Source: Candidatus Zipacnadia bacterium (lineage in GTDB: Bacteria; Armatimonadota; Zipacnadia; Zipacnadales; UBA5352). Taken from it: DNA of 64,000 nt. Positions 1 to 9,503 of this stretch are shown here, piece by piece (position 1 is the first letter of the stretch; every line of letters begins with the position of its first letter). Under the pieces are notes generated by a model. The model saw only the letters and a program-made list of their open reading frames with translations, ran no database searches and had not been told where the DNA came from. The stretch lies in the NCBI GenBank assembly GCA_029820945.1, contig JALGUJ010000007.1, positions 1-64,000 on the forward strand. The letters are read 5' to 3'. The position numbers and the translations under genes are program-made.

Positions 1-17
1 GGCCCGAGGAGACTATC

Positions 18-269
18 ATGCTCACATCCGCCGATGTGAAGCGCGCCGCGACGTCCATGGGCGCCGACCTCGTCGGCATCTCGCCCATGGAGCGCTTCGA
101 GGGCGCGCCGCCGCAGACGGACCCGCGCTACATCTTCCCCGAGGCGAAGGCGCTGATCGGCCTCGCCTTCAGGATGCCGCGCGGGTACCTGCGCCGGATC
201 GCTCCAGTCCAGCGCCTCGAGGTCACTCACGAGCTGGTCTACGGCGTTCAACTCCTCGCCCCGTCCTGA
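18..269 (+). pseudogene. Truncated N-terminus of a QueG-like iron-sulfur protein
   Basis: The first 60 or so residues (LTSADVKRAA, GADLVGI, DPRYIFPEAKALI, RMPRGYLR) look like the start of the epoxyqueuosine-reductase-like 4Fe-4S double-cluster proteins, which normally run to about 250-300 residues. After RGYLR near base 197 the similarity stops, and a short unrelated tail leads to a stop at 269. The cysteine clusters of the family are absent, so no functional product is expected. A good Shine-Dalgarno (gaggag) precedes the ATG, so the start itself is intact. I read this as a gene cut by a deletion or rearrangement, or an assembly join, rather than a small functional gene. Confidence 0.55.
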
Positions 270-355
270 GCCAGGGCAACTCCTGTGAAGATCACTACAC
301 CACACACCAGCAGCCCAACCGCCGCGATCACGCGCCTCGTTCCCGCCACCGGCAT
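185..355 (-). pseudogene. Possible broken start of a secreted protein
   Basis: On the minus strand an ATG at 355 opens a short frame with a clean signal peptide (hydrophobic core AAVGLLVCGVVIFTGVALA, then QDG). It stops at base 248. If one G is added to the GGGG run near 260, the frame continues as EELNAVDQLVSDLEALDWSDP until about base 185, which is where the QueG-like fragment on the other strand begins. The helical, acidic text resembles the first repeat of HEAT-type secreted proteins, but that is a weak resemblance. The gene would be cut at the same junction as the plus-strand fragment. Confidence 0.3.
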
Positions 356-711
356 TCCGTCGTACAGGGTCGGACCCTCCCTTCCGCATAGAGCAAATGT
401 ATGTTTACTTGGGTCATCATATATATAGAAGCCTGTGATGTAGTACGAAAGACGCAAAGCATCAGCCTTTGGTACTGCTTCTGGACTGGCCTCCACCTTC
501 TCGTCCCGCAATGCGGCACGCGAGGTCGCGCCTGCATGGTGCCTCTGGAGGAGCCCGGCGCCGTGACCAGCCAGTCCGAGGTCCCCTTGCGCGGGAGAAC
601 GGCGTGGCGGTCGGGGCAGGTCTCTCGCGGGCCTGCCGCGAACTGCCGTCCGGCGCGGTGCATGGAACGGACAGCTTTGCTCCCTGTCCGCCGCTGAGGG
701 AGAAGACTGAG
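356..711. other. Intergenic stretch with an AT-rich patch
   Basis: No gene that I can support. Bases 395-445 are strikingly AT-rich for this window (catcatatatatagaag), but I could not find a -35/-10 pair with normal spacing. The ORF track extends the next gene back to 469, but that extension is Arg/Gly/Pro-rich and precedes an obvious ribosome site and signal peptide at 712. Confidence 0.4.
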
Positions 712-2397
712 ATGATCGTCCACGTTGTCTCGATCCTCGTCCTGACCGCAGCCATCGCATACGCCGAGCCGTGGCAGCCAGAGCGATTCCCCATCGGCTA
801 CTGGCACGGCCCGCCCGCGGAGGCCAACTCCCCGAAGACCTGGCAGACCGTGGCCGACTGCAACTTCACCTTCGCCGGTCCGCGGGGCGGCTACTCGGTG
901 GAGGAGAATCTGCGCATGCTCGACCTCTGCGAGCAGGCCGGGATCGAGGCCATGGTCGTGGACGGGCGCATCGACTGGACCATGACTGCGGCCGACGACT
1001 GGCGCGAGACCATCGGCGAGATCGTCGCCGACTACGGCGAGCACCCGGCGCTCTTCGGTTACTACATCCGCGACGAGCCGAACCACAGGCTATTCGAGCC
1101 GCTCGGGCAGATCCGCGACGAGCTGGAGCGGCGCGACCCCGAGCACCTGGCCTACATCAACCTGTTCCCGACCTACGCCAGCGTCGCGCAGCTCGGGACG
1201 CCCACCTACGGCGACCACGTCGAGCGCTACATGCAGATGGTGCGGCCGCGCGTGCTCAGCTACGACCACTACGCGCTGCGGCGCGACGGCTCCCTGCGAC
1301 CGGACTACTACGAGAACCTGCAGATCATCCGCGAGGCGGCGCTCCGCCACGGCGCGCAGCCGTGGCAGATCGTCCTGTCCATGGCGCACCTGGCCTACCG
1401 CGACCCGACCGAGGGCGAGATGCGCTGGCAGGTCTACACGTCGCTGGCCGCGGGCATGAAGGGGATCATGTACTTCACCTACTGGACGGAGCCGACGTGG
1501 CAGGAGTCCGGCCAGGTTGCCATCGTGGGGCCAGATGGGAGCCCGGCGCGGCTGTACCCGATCATCCGGAGCCTCAACGCCGAGGTTCTGGCGTTGGGCG
1601 ACACGCTGCTGGGCCTGACATCGACGGGAGTGTTCTTCACCGGCGAGGTCCCGGCCGGCGGGACGCGACTGGGCACCGACTGCATGGTGCAGCTTCCCGA
1701 CGACGCGCCGCTGATGCTGGGGCTGTTCGAGGATGCCGAGGGGACGCCGCACGCGATGGTGGTCAATCGCAACATGGCGGAGCCTGTGGCGGTCACCGCG
1801 CGGCTGCTGCCGCACGTGGTCGCGGTGCAAGAGGTCTCGCGCGAGACGGGGGAGCTGGAGCCGCTGGCGCTCGAGGAGCACGAGATGGCGCTGTCACTGC
1901 GGCCCGGTGGCGGGCGGCTGCTGCGGCTCGAGACGCGCTTCGACTACCCGCGGCCTCCTGAACCGGTGGAGCGCATCGACTTCCAGTTCGATCGCGAGGG
2001 CGACGCCGAGGACTGGGGCGCGACGCACTCGCTCGGGCCTCTGGCGGTGCAGGATGGCACGCTGAGCACGACCGTCACCGGGCGCGATCCGCACATGGCC
2101 CGCACCTTCCTGCGCGTGCCGCCCGACACGTACTCGGCGCTGCGCGTGCGCATGCGCATCACGGGCGGCGCCGCGACCGCGCAGGTCTTCTGGACCACCG
2201 CGGAGGAGCCGAGCTTCCGCGACGACAAGTACCTCAACTTCGCCATCGAGCCCGACGGCCAGTGGCACGAGTACACCGTGCCGGTCGGCGAGCACGAGAA
2301 GTGGCGCGGCCAGCAGATCACGGCGCTGCGCCTGGATCCCACCGTTGGTGAGGCGGAGGGGCAGGAGCTGGAGATCGACTGGATCGTGGGGGAGTAG
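712..2397 (+). CDS. Secreted glycoside-hydrolase-like TIM-barrel protein
   Basis: 561 residues. The start at 712 follows gggagaag and gives a signal peptide (MIVHVVSILVLTAAIAYA), so the longer frame from 469 is rejected. The first two thirds read as a TIM barrel: YWHGPP near the start, GYYIRDEPN about residue 115, and later YFTYWTEPTW, a pattern of glycosyl-hydrolase-like barrels in which DEP supplies an acidic pair at a strand end. The last 150 residues form a beta-sandwich (WGATHSLGP, ALRVRMRITGG), probably carbohydrate binding. The substrate is unknown. It stands at the head of a carbohydrate block and is followed 78 bases later by an aldo/keto reductase on the same strand. Confidence 0.65.
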   Translation: MIVHVVSILVLTAAIAYAEPWQPERFPIGYWHGPPAEANSPKTWQTVADCNFTFAGPRGGYSVEENLRMLDLCEQAGIEAMVVDGRIDWTMTAADDWRETIGEIVADYGEHPALFGYYIRDEPNHRLFEPLGQIRDELERRDPEHLAYINLFPTYASVAQLGTPTYGDHVERYMQMVRPRVLSYDHYALRRDGSLRPDYYENLQIIREAALRHGAQPWQIVLSMAHLAYRDPTEGEMRWQVYTSLAAGMKGIMYFTYWTEPTWQESGQVAIVGPDGSPARLYPIIRSLNAEVLALGDTLLGLTSTGVFFTGEVPAGGTRLGTDCMVQLPDDAPLMLGLFEDAEGTPHAMVVNRNMAEPVAVTARLLPHVVAVQEVSRETGELEPLALEEHEMALSLRPGGGRLLRLETRFDYPRPPEPVERIDFQFDREGDAEDWGATHSLGPLAVQDGTLSTTVTGRDPHMARTFLRVPPDTYSALRVRMRITGGAATAQVFWTTAEEPSFRDDKYLNFAIEPDGQWHEYTVPVGEHEKWRGQQITALRLDPTVGEAEGQELEIDWIVGE

Positions 2398-2475
2398 GTC
2401 CACGCGGGCGAGCGCCCGCCGGGCGCGCCACGGCCACGCTGTGCAATTGATGCCAACGTCAGTGGGAGGAGTCTC

Positions 2476-3465
2476 ATGCAGACACGCAGACTGGGTAGGA
2501 GCGATCTCGAGGTGCCCGTCATCTGCTTCGGCTGCTGGGCCATCGCCGGCGGCGTGTGGTGGGGGGAGCAGGACGAGCAGGACGCCATCGACGCAATACA
2601 CGAGGCCATCGACCTGGGTCTGAACTTCTTCGACACCGCGGAGGGATACGGCGCCGGCGCTTCGGAGGAGCTGCTCGGGCGCGGGCTCAGGGGAGTGCGG
2701 GACCGCGCCATCGTCGCCACCAAGGCGTCACCGAACCACCATTCTCCCGAGGCGCTGAAGCAGGCCTGCGAGGACTCGCTGCGGAGGCTCGATACGGACT
2801 GGATCGACCTCTACCAGCTCCACTGGCCGAACCGGGAGGTGCCCTTCGAGGACACCTGGGCGGCCATGGAGGACCTGATCGAGGAGGGCAAGGTGCGGGT
2901 GGGCGGCGTCTCCAACTGGGGCCCCGGGGACCTCGACGAGATCCTGCGGGCCGGCCATCCGGACGTGGACCAGGTCTCTTACTCACTGCTGTTCCGGGCC
3001 ATCGAGTACGAGATCAAGCCCAAATGCATCGAGGAGGACGTCTCGGTGCTGTGCTACAGCCCGCTGATGCAGGGGTTGCTGGCCGGGAAGTTCGCCAGCC
3101 CCGACGACGTGCCCGAGGGCCGAGCGCGCAGCCGACACTTCTCCAAAGAGCGCCCGGGCACGCGCCACGGCGAGGAGGGCGCGGAGCGGGAGACCTTTGA
3201 TGCCATCAGCGCCATCGGGGAGATCGCGGACGAGATCGGCGAGGAGATGACCCGGGTGGCGATCGCCTGGCTCATCGCACAGCCGGGCGTGGGCAGCGTC
3301 ATCACCGGAATACGCAACCCGGACCAGGCCAGGGACAACGCCGCCGCAGCCGATCTGACGCTGCCGAGTGACGTGATCGACGAACTCCGGCAGGTCACCG
3401 AGCCCCTGAAGGCGAAGCTCGGCCCGAATGCCGACATGTGGGAGGGCGAGTCGCGCATACGGTAG
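2476..3465 (+). CDS. Aldo/keto reductase
   Basis: 329 residues, the usual size for the family. The catalytic tetrad is complete: Asp53 and Tyr58 in FFDTAEGYG, Lys83 in ATKAS and His116 in QLHWPN. The NADPH-binding C-terminal part is also typical (ITGIRNPDQARDNAAA). ATG follows ggaggag with good spacing. Members reduce aldehydes and ketones of sugars and small metabolites using NAD(P)H in the cytoplasm. Its place between two secreted glycoside-hydrolase-like genes suggests a role in processing a released sugar, but the substrate cannot be read from sequence. Confidence 0.93.
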   Translation: MQTRRLGRSDLEVPVICFGCWAIAGGVWWGEQDEQDAIDAIHEAIDLGLNFFDTAEGYGAGASEELLGRGLRGVRDRAIVATKASPNHHSPEALKQACEDSLRRLDTDWIDLYQLHWPNREVPFEDTWAAMEDLIEEGKVRVGGVSNWGPGDLDEILRAGHPDVDQVSYSLLFRAIEYEIKPKCIEEDVSVLCYSPLMQGLLAGKFASPDDVPEGRARSRHFSKERPGTRHGEEGAERETFDAISAIGEIADEIGEEMTRVAIAWLIAQPGVGSVITGIRNPDQARDNAAAADLTLPSDVIDELRQVTEPLKAKLGPNADMWEGESRIR

Positions 3466-3592
3466 CTGCAGCCGCACCCGCGATAGGCCGCGCCGCCTTC
3501 ATCCACCGCAGGCCTGGCACGGCGCCCCTGGTGCGGCGGGGCCTCGGCGGCCATGCGGGGCCGGGAAGTCCCTCTCTTCGCGCGCGGCGCCC

Positions 3593-6500
3593 TCACTCCC
3601 CCAGCCGTTCGAGCGCCTCCAGCAGGGCTCGCCGATGCGCGTACATGGGCTGAGGATCGCGGCTGAACTCGCGAGGGTTGGTCAGCACCTCCTCCGGGAT
3701 CGTCAGCAGGGCGCGTGCCTGTGCGTCATCGCGACCCTGCAGGCGTTCTTCGAGGGCGTGGAAGTACTCCCAATCCTCCAGCCCCTCACGCAGCATCTCC
3801 CAGCGGATGGAGTCGACCGGTCCCGAGAGGATTGGCTCGTGGTCGGAGTTCGGGTCCACGTTCGGCGGGTAGAGGAAGCGCCCGTCGCCGTTGCCCCAGT
3901 AGCCACCGCCGGAGCTGTAGCTCATCGGGTCCTCCCACGGGTTCTGGTAGAAGCCGGTCTTGCGGCGGCGCGCCCAGGAGGTGTAGTAGTTGGTGGCCCA
4001 GATCAGGCAGCCCTGCACGTCGTACTTCCAGGTCATCCACTGCCAGATGCGCAGATCGACCGCGTTGTGGTCGATGAAGAGCCCGGCGTAGGGCGACCTG
4101 GGGCCGCAGCAGACGTACCACCAGATCTCGTCGCCGTCCTGCTGGCGCGCGTGGCAGCGCTTCTCGTCGTAGTTGTACAGCACCGGGCACCAAATGTCCA
4201 CGAAGCCGACCAGCTCCTCCTCGGGCTGTTCGGTTAGCATCCGGCGGATGTCGGGCGCCCACTCGTCCAGCAGGCGCATCCCGTAGCGCACGTTCTCGTA
4301 GTGCTCCGGAGCCGGCTCGTCCACCCAGTAGGCGTAGGCGATGTCGAGCCAGCCCTTCTCGCGCAGGTGCTCCTGCAGCGCATGGAGGTACTCGCCGACG
4401 ATGCGGTCGTAGTTCTCATCGCCCTGCTGGTAGGGCCCCACGTGGCCGGGCGCGTCCCGGCGGGGCATGTACCCGATGGGCAGCCGCACGCTCTGGAGGC
4501 CCAGGCCATCGACATACCGCTCCATCCAGGGGTCCCACTCGCTGAAATCCACCTCGATGTGCACGTCCCGGCCGCCGGCCTCGAAGCCGCCGTCGGCCAG
4601 CAGGTTCTCGGCACCCTCGGCGGCCTCCCCGAAGAAGACATCGTCAAACCAGGTGGTGCCCATGGTCGTGCCCGGCTCGCGCCACCGAGTCGGCCGCAGG
4701 TTCAGGCCCACGCTCTCGCAGCCCTCGGCCATGCGTCCGGCGGGAATGCTCACGTCGTAGCGGGTCCACCCGCCGGCGCCGATGTGAACGCTGTCGATGT
4801 TGCAGCCGGACATCCACTGTCCGTCCGCGTCGTGGCAGGTGAGCGTGGTCATGAACTCGTGGCCCTGGTCCGCGCGCGCCATGAAGCTGAGACGATGGTC
4901 CTTCTCGCGATCGACGGGCATCAGCACCGCGGTCACCGAGGACGGGTTGGCCGTGTCGGACTCGTCGGCGATCCGCATCGCGTGGCGACCCTCGGGGGCG
5001 TCGTCGATGGCCTCAATCGAGCCGCCGTTCCAGTGGATGCCGACGACCTCGGTCCGTGGTGACGCGAGCCAGGGGCTGTACGGGTCGATGCGGTGCTCTC
5101 TGAAGCTGCGCATGTAGGCGTCGAAGACCTGCTCGACCTGCTCGTCGGTCGCCAGGTGGTGGTAGTGGCGCATCGTCCCCGAGCTGAAGCCCATGGTCGC
5201 CACCATCCCGCGCCGATCGGGCATCTCGAAGTCGAAGACGCGCAGGCTCAGCGGCACCTCGCGCCGCCAGCCGTCGGCCTCGAGCGCCAGCGTTCCGCGG
5301 TAGCTGCCGGCCTGGGCGTCGCGGGGCACGTGCACGCGCAGCCATAGCGGCTGGTTCGTCCCGGCCGCCACGTCCACGGGCTCGTCGAGCGGCGGCAGCG
5401 GGTCGGGCCACCAGCCGACCGCGCCCTGGCTGTCGGTGGGCGTATGCACGAAGACGTAGGCGACGCGCAGGATGTCGATCTCGCCGGCGGCTATCGACGC
5501 GCCGCCGGGCCCCGCCAGGTCGCTCACTTGGGCCGTCAGACCGGTCAGGTCGGTCCTGGGCCTCACCACCACCTGCACCGGCTCGTACTCGCCGCGCGCG
5601 GCCTCGAGATGCACGGTCTCCCTCGCCCGGGAGGGGGCCGGACGGTCGCGGTTGACCTTGTAGGTGCCCTCGCACCACCACAGCTCCGCCGTATCGTCGC
5701 CGCCGATGGCGTAGCCGAAGTCGCTGCGATACAGCTCCGGCAGGCGGAAGCGGAAGGGCGCCAGGTACAGCTCCTCGCCATCCGCGTCAGCCACCCGCAA
5801 GTCCGCCTCATACTCGCCGACCGAGCCGGCCACATAGGGCACCGTAACCGTCGCCTCGCCGTTCGCCGGAACGGTGACCGTGGCGTCGAAGCTGCTCTCC
5901 TCGCCGCTCTCGGCCCGAAGCACCAGCGCGGCGGTGACGGTCAGCGCGCGATCGGCGGGGTTGCGCAGGGCCAGCACGGCCTCGTTGCTCGGGCCCGGCA
6001 GCAGGCCGCCGAGCGTGCGCACGACGACCTCGAGCCGCTCGCTTACGGTCTCGATCCGCAGGAAGGTGGTGGCGCCCCGCAGGGGCTCGACCTCCTCGGC
6101 AAGCTCGGCGCGCAGACCATAGTCGTAGACCTGGAACGCGCCCGGCGCGGAGTCGCCGCGCTTGCCCTCGCCCGGGGAGCGCAGCCTGACCCATATCTCC
6201 TGCGCCGGCAGCAGGTCCGCGGGCACGTCGAAGCTCGCGTTGCCGATACCCTCCATCTGGCCCACAGGCGTCCAGTCCAGGCCGTCGGCGCTGGCCTCGA
6301 CGATGCACACGCCGCGCGCGTACCAGCCGATGCTCGCCTCGATGGTGGCGGCGGTCATGGACAGCCCGCCGAGCTCGTGGCGATAGATCACCTCTGCGCC
6401 GGGGAAGAACACCCAGCGATTGGAGTTGAAGTGCGCGGTGTGCGACTGTAGCGGGCGGCTGTAGCTCCCCGTGTAGCCGCCCAGCGGCGCGGAGAAGATG

Positions 6501-7042
6501 TACTGGCTCCCGTTGACCATCTCGCCCTGGCCCAGCTCGAGGCCGTCCCGGCGCACCGAGATCGGGGTCACGGGCGCCAGCGACACGTCGTCGAAGTGGA
6601 TCGTGCCCTGGGCGTGCCACTGGCCGACGCGAAGATAGCTCTCGTCGAGCCGCGCGGGCACCACGAAGACGTGCCGGCTCTGGGTCCACTCCTCGCCTGG
6701 CCGCAGGTCGCGGTTGGCCCAGATCGGGCCGGTGATCGCCAGGCCGCCCGGCCCGTCGTCCCCGCGGCGCAGCCAGCAGCCGAACTCGTAGGCGGCGCCG
6801 GGCTGCAGCCCAGGGTCCTCCGCGCGCCAGTAGCTCGAGTCGCTGCCGACCCCGAAGACGGAGACCCCGCGGTCGCCCGAGTGCGCGACGTCAGTCCAGC
6901 GGCAGTGGTCGCCGACCGGTGTCCAGCCGTCGGGCGCCTCCGCGCCCTCCTCGAAGGACGGATTGGGCAGCAGGTTCTGCTGCGCGCGGGACGTCCCGCC
7001 GGCCAGCAGCAGTACCCCGATCAGCACCGCCATCCTCATCAT
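3593..7042 (-). CDS. Secreted GH123/DUF4091-like hydrolase with binding modules
   Basis: 1149 residues when started at the ATG at 7042 (after gggag), which gives the signal peptide MMRMAVLIGVLLLAGGTSRAQ; the ORF track start lies upstream without support. After the signal comes a carbohydrate-binding-like beta-sandwich (NLLPNPSFEEG), then Ig-like repeats, and a C-terminal barrel of the DUF4091/GH123 type with WVDEP and MTWKYDVQGCLIWATNYY. GH123 enzymes are N-acetylgalactosaminidases that use a neighbouring Asp-Glu pair, and the DE of WVDEP fits this. Another binding module seems inserted near DNLL/AEGAENLLADGG. The next minus-strand gene upstream ends 31 bases away, so the two are probably cotranscribed. 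Exact substrate unknown. Confidence 0.75.
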   Translation of the reverse strand: MMRMAVLIGVLLLAGGTSRAQQNLLPNPSFEEGAEAPDGWTPVGDHCRWTDVAHSGDRGVSVFGVGSDSSYWRAEDPGLQPGAAYEFGCWLRRGDDGPGGLAITGPIWANRDLRPGEEWTQSRHVFVVPARLDESYLRVGQWHAQGTIHFDDVSLAPVTPISVRRDGLELGQGEMVNGSQYIFSAPLGGYTGSYSRPLQSHTAHFNSNRWVFFPGAEVIYRHELGGLSMTAATIEASIGWYARGVCIVEASADGLDWTPVGQMEGIGNASFDVPADLLPAQEIWVRLRSPGEGKRGDSAPGAFQVYDYGLRAELAEEVEPLRGATTFLRIETVSERLEVVVRTLGGLLPGPSNEAVLALRNPADRALTVTAALVLRAESGEESSFDATVTVPANGEATVTVPYVAGSVGEYEADLRVADADGEELYLAPFRFRLPELYRSDFGYAIGGDDTAELWWCEGTYKVNRDRPAPSRARETVHLEAARGEYEPVQVVVRPRTDLTGLTAQVSDLAGPGGASIAAGEIDILRVAYVFVHTPTDSQGAVGWWPDPLPPLDEPVDVAAGTNQPLWLRVHVPRDAQAGSYRGTLALEADGWRREVPLSLRVFDFEMPDRRGMVATMGFSSGTMRHYHHLATDEQVEQVFDAYMRSFREHRIDPYSPWLASPRTEVVGIHWNGGSIEAIDDAPEGRHAMRIADESDTANPSSVTAVLMPVDREKDHRLSFMARADQGHEFMTTLTCHDADGQWMSGCNIDSVHIGAGGWTRYDVSIPAGRMAEGCESVGLNLRPTRWREPGTTMGTTWFDDVFFGEAAEGAENLLADGGFEAGGRDVHIEVDFSEWDPWMERYVDGLGLQSVRLPIGYMPRRDAPGHVGPYQQGDENYDRIVGEYLHALQEHLREKGWLDIAYAYWVDEPAPEHYENVRYGMRLLDEWAPDIRRMLTEQPEEELVGFVDIWCPVLYNYDEKRCHARQQDGDEIWWYVCCGPRSPYAGLFIDHNAVDLRIWQWMTWKYDVQGCLIWATNYYTSWARRRKTGFYQNPWEDPMSYSSGGGYWGNGDGRFLYPPNVDPNSDHEPILSGPVDSIRWEMLREGLEDWEYFHALEERLQGRDDAQARALLTIPEEVLTNPREFSRDPQPMYAHRRALLEALERLGE

Positions 7043-7073
7043 GATCACTCCCGTAGCCCCGAGAGCACAAGGG

Positions 7074-8504
7074 TCACAGTCTGAGCTCGTGCGCCTGCGT
7101 GTTCCGGAACTCGGCGGTGCCCTCCTCCACCACAAGCCTCACCGCCCCCACCCCACGCCCCTCCGCGAAGGCGGCCACCGCGAACTCATCGTCGATGAAG
7201 AGCTGCAGGACCTCGCCATCCGCGATCAGTCGCAGGGCAGTGCGCTGCACGGGCGTGACGTCCCACGGCACGAAGGCCAGCACCTCGCCCGTGCGCATCC
7301 GCACGAGGGCCGCCTCCTGCCGCGAGGCGTCGATCACGCCCGCGATCACGTCGTCGCCATCGGAGATGCCGATGCCCGCGCGCGAACTCGTCCCGGGTAC
7401 CAGCTCCGCGGCGAAGCTCAGATGCAGGGCCTCCCGCCCGCAGCCGGCGACGGCCGCCGGGCCGTGGGCCGCTGCCAGCAGCACCTCGCGCGCCTGCTGC
7501 CACTCGCCGCGCAGACTCTCGAAGCCCGGCTCGCACAGCGACTCGCGCGCACACCCGTCGAGGCCCGCCCAGTAGAGCGCGCGGAGGCTCCCGTCCGGCG
7601 CCGCCTCCAGCTTCAGGGGCGGGGCAAGCTCGCGCCGCGTGGGGCCCCACGCGTACAGCAGCAGGTCCCCACCGATGCGCTGGGCGCGCGCGGCGTAGAG
7701 GGGGTCGGACATGGCTCCCGCGACAACGTCCACCACCGGCGCCTCCCACGCCCCGAGCGGGTGGTGCGAGACCATGTAGTGCGTGCCCTCCCGGCACCAG
7801 CGGCTCGGCTTGCGCGCCCGGGCCCGCTCTGTGTAGCGCCACAGGCGCGTGGAGAAGAGCAGATACCAGTGCCCGCCGACCTCCAGCACCTGCGGGACCT
7901 CCATGTCGCGGTACAGCCCCGGCTCGGCGGCTGGCGGCAGCGCGTCCCACCTCACCATGTCCCGCGACCGCGCCAGGCCCACGCATCCCCGCTCCTCACG
8001 GGGCAGGTCGCCGCGCCTCGTCGCCGTAATCCAGGCATAACACGACTGCTCGTCCTCCCGCCACATGAGGTACGGATCGCGCCACGCCACCCACGTGTCG
8101 GGATCGACGTCCGCGAGGGTCTCGTACCAGCGCGGATCGGGCTCCAGCACCGGGTTGCCCTCGAAGCGCTCCCAGTGGTGCAGGTCCCCCGAGGTCAGCA
8201 GCCCGATGCGCTGGCAGCGGTCCGCGCGCGTCAGGCCCGTGTAGAGCATGAGGTAGCGCCCGTCGCGCTCGATGGCCGAGCCGGTGTAGATGGCCGCGTC
8301 ATCCCACGAGCCCGGCTCGCCGCGCCCGATCACCCGCTCCTGCTCGGCCCAGTGGATGCCGTCGGTGGAGATGGCATGGCCCATACCCACCTCCGGGTGG
8401 TCGTCGTGCGGCGGCTGCTCGAACTCCAGGTAGTACATGTGCAGGGCGTCCGGCCCCTCGAGGAACCAGAAGTCGCCCATGGCGACGTCGCGCGGTCGGT
8501 ACAT
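7074..8504 (-). CDS. GH32-like beta-fructosidase-fold protein
   Basis: 476 residues. The five-bladed propeller signals are present: an N-terminal YRPRDVAMGD in the position of the GH32 nucleophile region, WRDPYL for the RDP motif, and MEVPQVL where GH32 enzymes have the acid/base Glu. The C-terminal part is the GH32-type beta-sandwich (VLQLFIDDEFAVAAF). The classical WMNDPNG motif is replaced, as in a divergent branch of fructosidase-like proteins, so activity on fructans cannot be assumed. There is no signal peptide, so it should be cytoplasmic. It starts 3 bases after the upstream nitrilase-like gene ends, so the two are translationally close. Confidence 0.72.
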   Translation of the reverse strand: MYRPRDVAMGDFWFLEGPDALHMYYLEFEQPPHDDHPEVGMGHAISTDGIHWAEQERVIGRGEPGSWDDAAIYTGSAIERDGRYLMLYTGLTRADRCQRIGLLTSGDLHHWERFEGNPVLEPDPRWYETLADVDPDTWVAWRDPYLMWREDEQSCYAWITATRRGDLPREERGCVGLARSRDMVRWDALPPAAEPGLYRDMEVPQVLEVGGHWYLLFSTRLWRYTERARARKPSRWCREGTHYMVSHHPLGAWEAPVVDVVAGAMSDPLYAARAQRIGGDLLLYAWGPTRRELAPPLKLEAAPDGSLRALYWAGLDGCARESLCEPGFESLRGEWQQAREVLLAAAHGPAAVAGCGREALHLSFAAELVPGTSSRAGIGISDGDDVIAGVIDASRQEAALVRMRTGEVLAFVPWDVTPVQRTALRLIADGEVLQLFIDDEFAVAAFAEGRGVGAVRLVVEEGTAEFRNTQAHELRL

Positions 8505-8507
8505 GCC

Positions 8508-9443
8508 TCAGCCCTTTCCCGCCCTGCGCAGCGCGTCCTCACGCAGTTCCCGACAGCGCGCGTAGTAGGGCACGCGCCGGTCGAGGCCGAACTCCTCCGC
8601 GATCTGCGCGACGCTCAGGTCGTCGTCCTCGCCGGCGATGCTGAAGGTCCCCTGCGCGTGCATCAGCTCCATCGTGATGCGGTCGCCGTACTTCTCGCGG
8701 ATCTCGTGCCACTTCGCGCGCCCGGTGCAGCGCAGGAAGACGTCGCGCTCGAAGTTCACGTCCGCGCTGGCGATCGGATAGCCGTAGTTCGTGGCCGCCA
8801 GGGCGTACCCGTTCATGTCGATGATCTCGCAGACCTGCCCCGGCCACGAAGAGACCACGTAAGCGCCGAACAGATACGCCCACATGCGAAGCTGGAAGCC
8901 GCCCGCGTACATCGAAGGCCAGCAGATGAGCTGCACGCCCTGCTCGGCCATCGGCCAGCCGATCTCGCGCGGGAAGTGCAGGTCCCAGCAGATGGCGAAG
9001 CCCACGCGCCCGAAGTCGGTCTCGAAGACCGGGCTCTCGGTGCCGGGCACGATGCCGTCCTCCATCTCGCCCGGCGTCGGGAACATCTTGCGGTAGACGC
9101 CCACCACCTCGCCCTCGCGCCCGATCAGCACCGCGGCGTTGTGCACCTGCTCGCCATCGCGCTCGTACATCCCCGCAACCACGTAGCAGCCGTTGCGGCG
9201 CGCGGCCTCGCCGATGCGCTCGGTGATGGGCCCGGGGACGGGCTCGGCGCGCTCGAGCGCCTGGGGCTTGTCCAGGTGGCGGTGCGCGAAGGCCTCGGAC
9301 AGGCAGATGAGGTCGCCGCCATCCTGCGCGGCCATGTCGATGGTGTCGAGGGCCTGCGAAACGTTGCTCCCGACGGGGTCCTGGCCCTCAGCAGGCGCGC
9401 TTGGTCCCCATGACACGGTGGTCAGTCGGGCGTGGTGGGGCAT
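8508..9443 (-). CDS. Carbon-nitrogen hydrolase (nitrilase superfamily), copy 1
   Basis: 311 residues, normal length. The Glu-Lys-Cys triad is visible: Glu50 in CLSEAF, Lys119 in YRKMFP and Cys152 in AICWDLHFP. Members cleave amide or nitrile bonds in small molecules, as in N-carbamoyl compounds, omega-amides and amino-acid amides. ATG after ggagtga. The gene directly upstream is a paralogue with all three catalytic residues at the same numbers. Membership in the superfamily is certain; the substrate is not known. Confidence 0.9.
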   Translation of the reverse strand: MPHHARLTTVSWGPSAPAEGQDPVGSNVSQALDTIDMAAQDGGDLICLSEAFAHRHLDKPQALERAEPVPGPITERIGEAARRNGCYVVAGMYERDGEQVHNAAVLIGREGEVVGVYRKMFPTPGEMEDGIVPGTESPVFETDFGRVGFAICWDLHFPREIGWPMAEQGVQLICWPSMYAGGFQLRMWAYLFGAYVVSSWPGQVCEIIDMNGYALAATNYGYPIASADVNFERDVFLRCTGRAKWHEIREKYGDRITMELMHAQGTFSIAGEDDDLSVAQIAEEFGLDRRVPYYARCRELREDALRRAGKG

Positions 9444-9503
9444 GGGCTCACTCCTGTGGATCAGATCAGTACCGCAGGCAGCCTGCCTGTACGCAGCTAT
9501 CCG

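Noticed and set aside
6963-9413. 816-residue plus-strand ORF opposite the GH32-like and nitrilase genes
   Set aside because: Arg/His/Pro/Ala-rich antisense shadow of three genes with clear motifs and ribosome sites on the minus strand.
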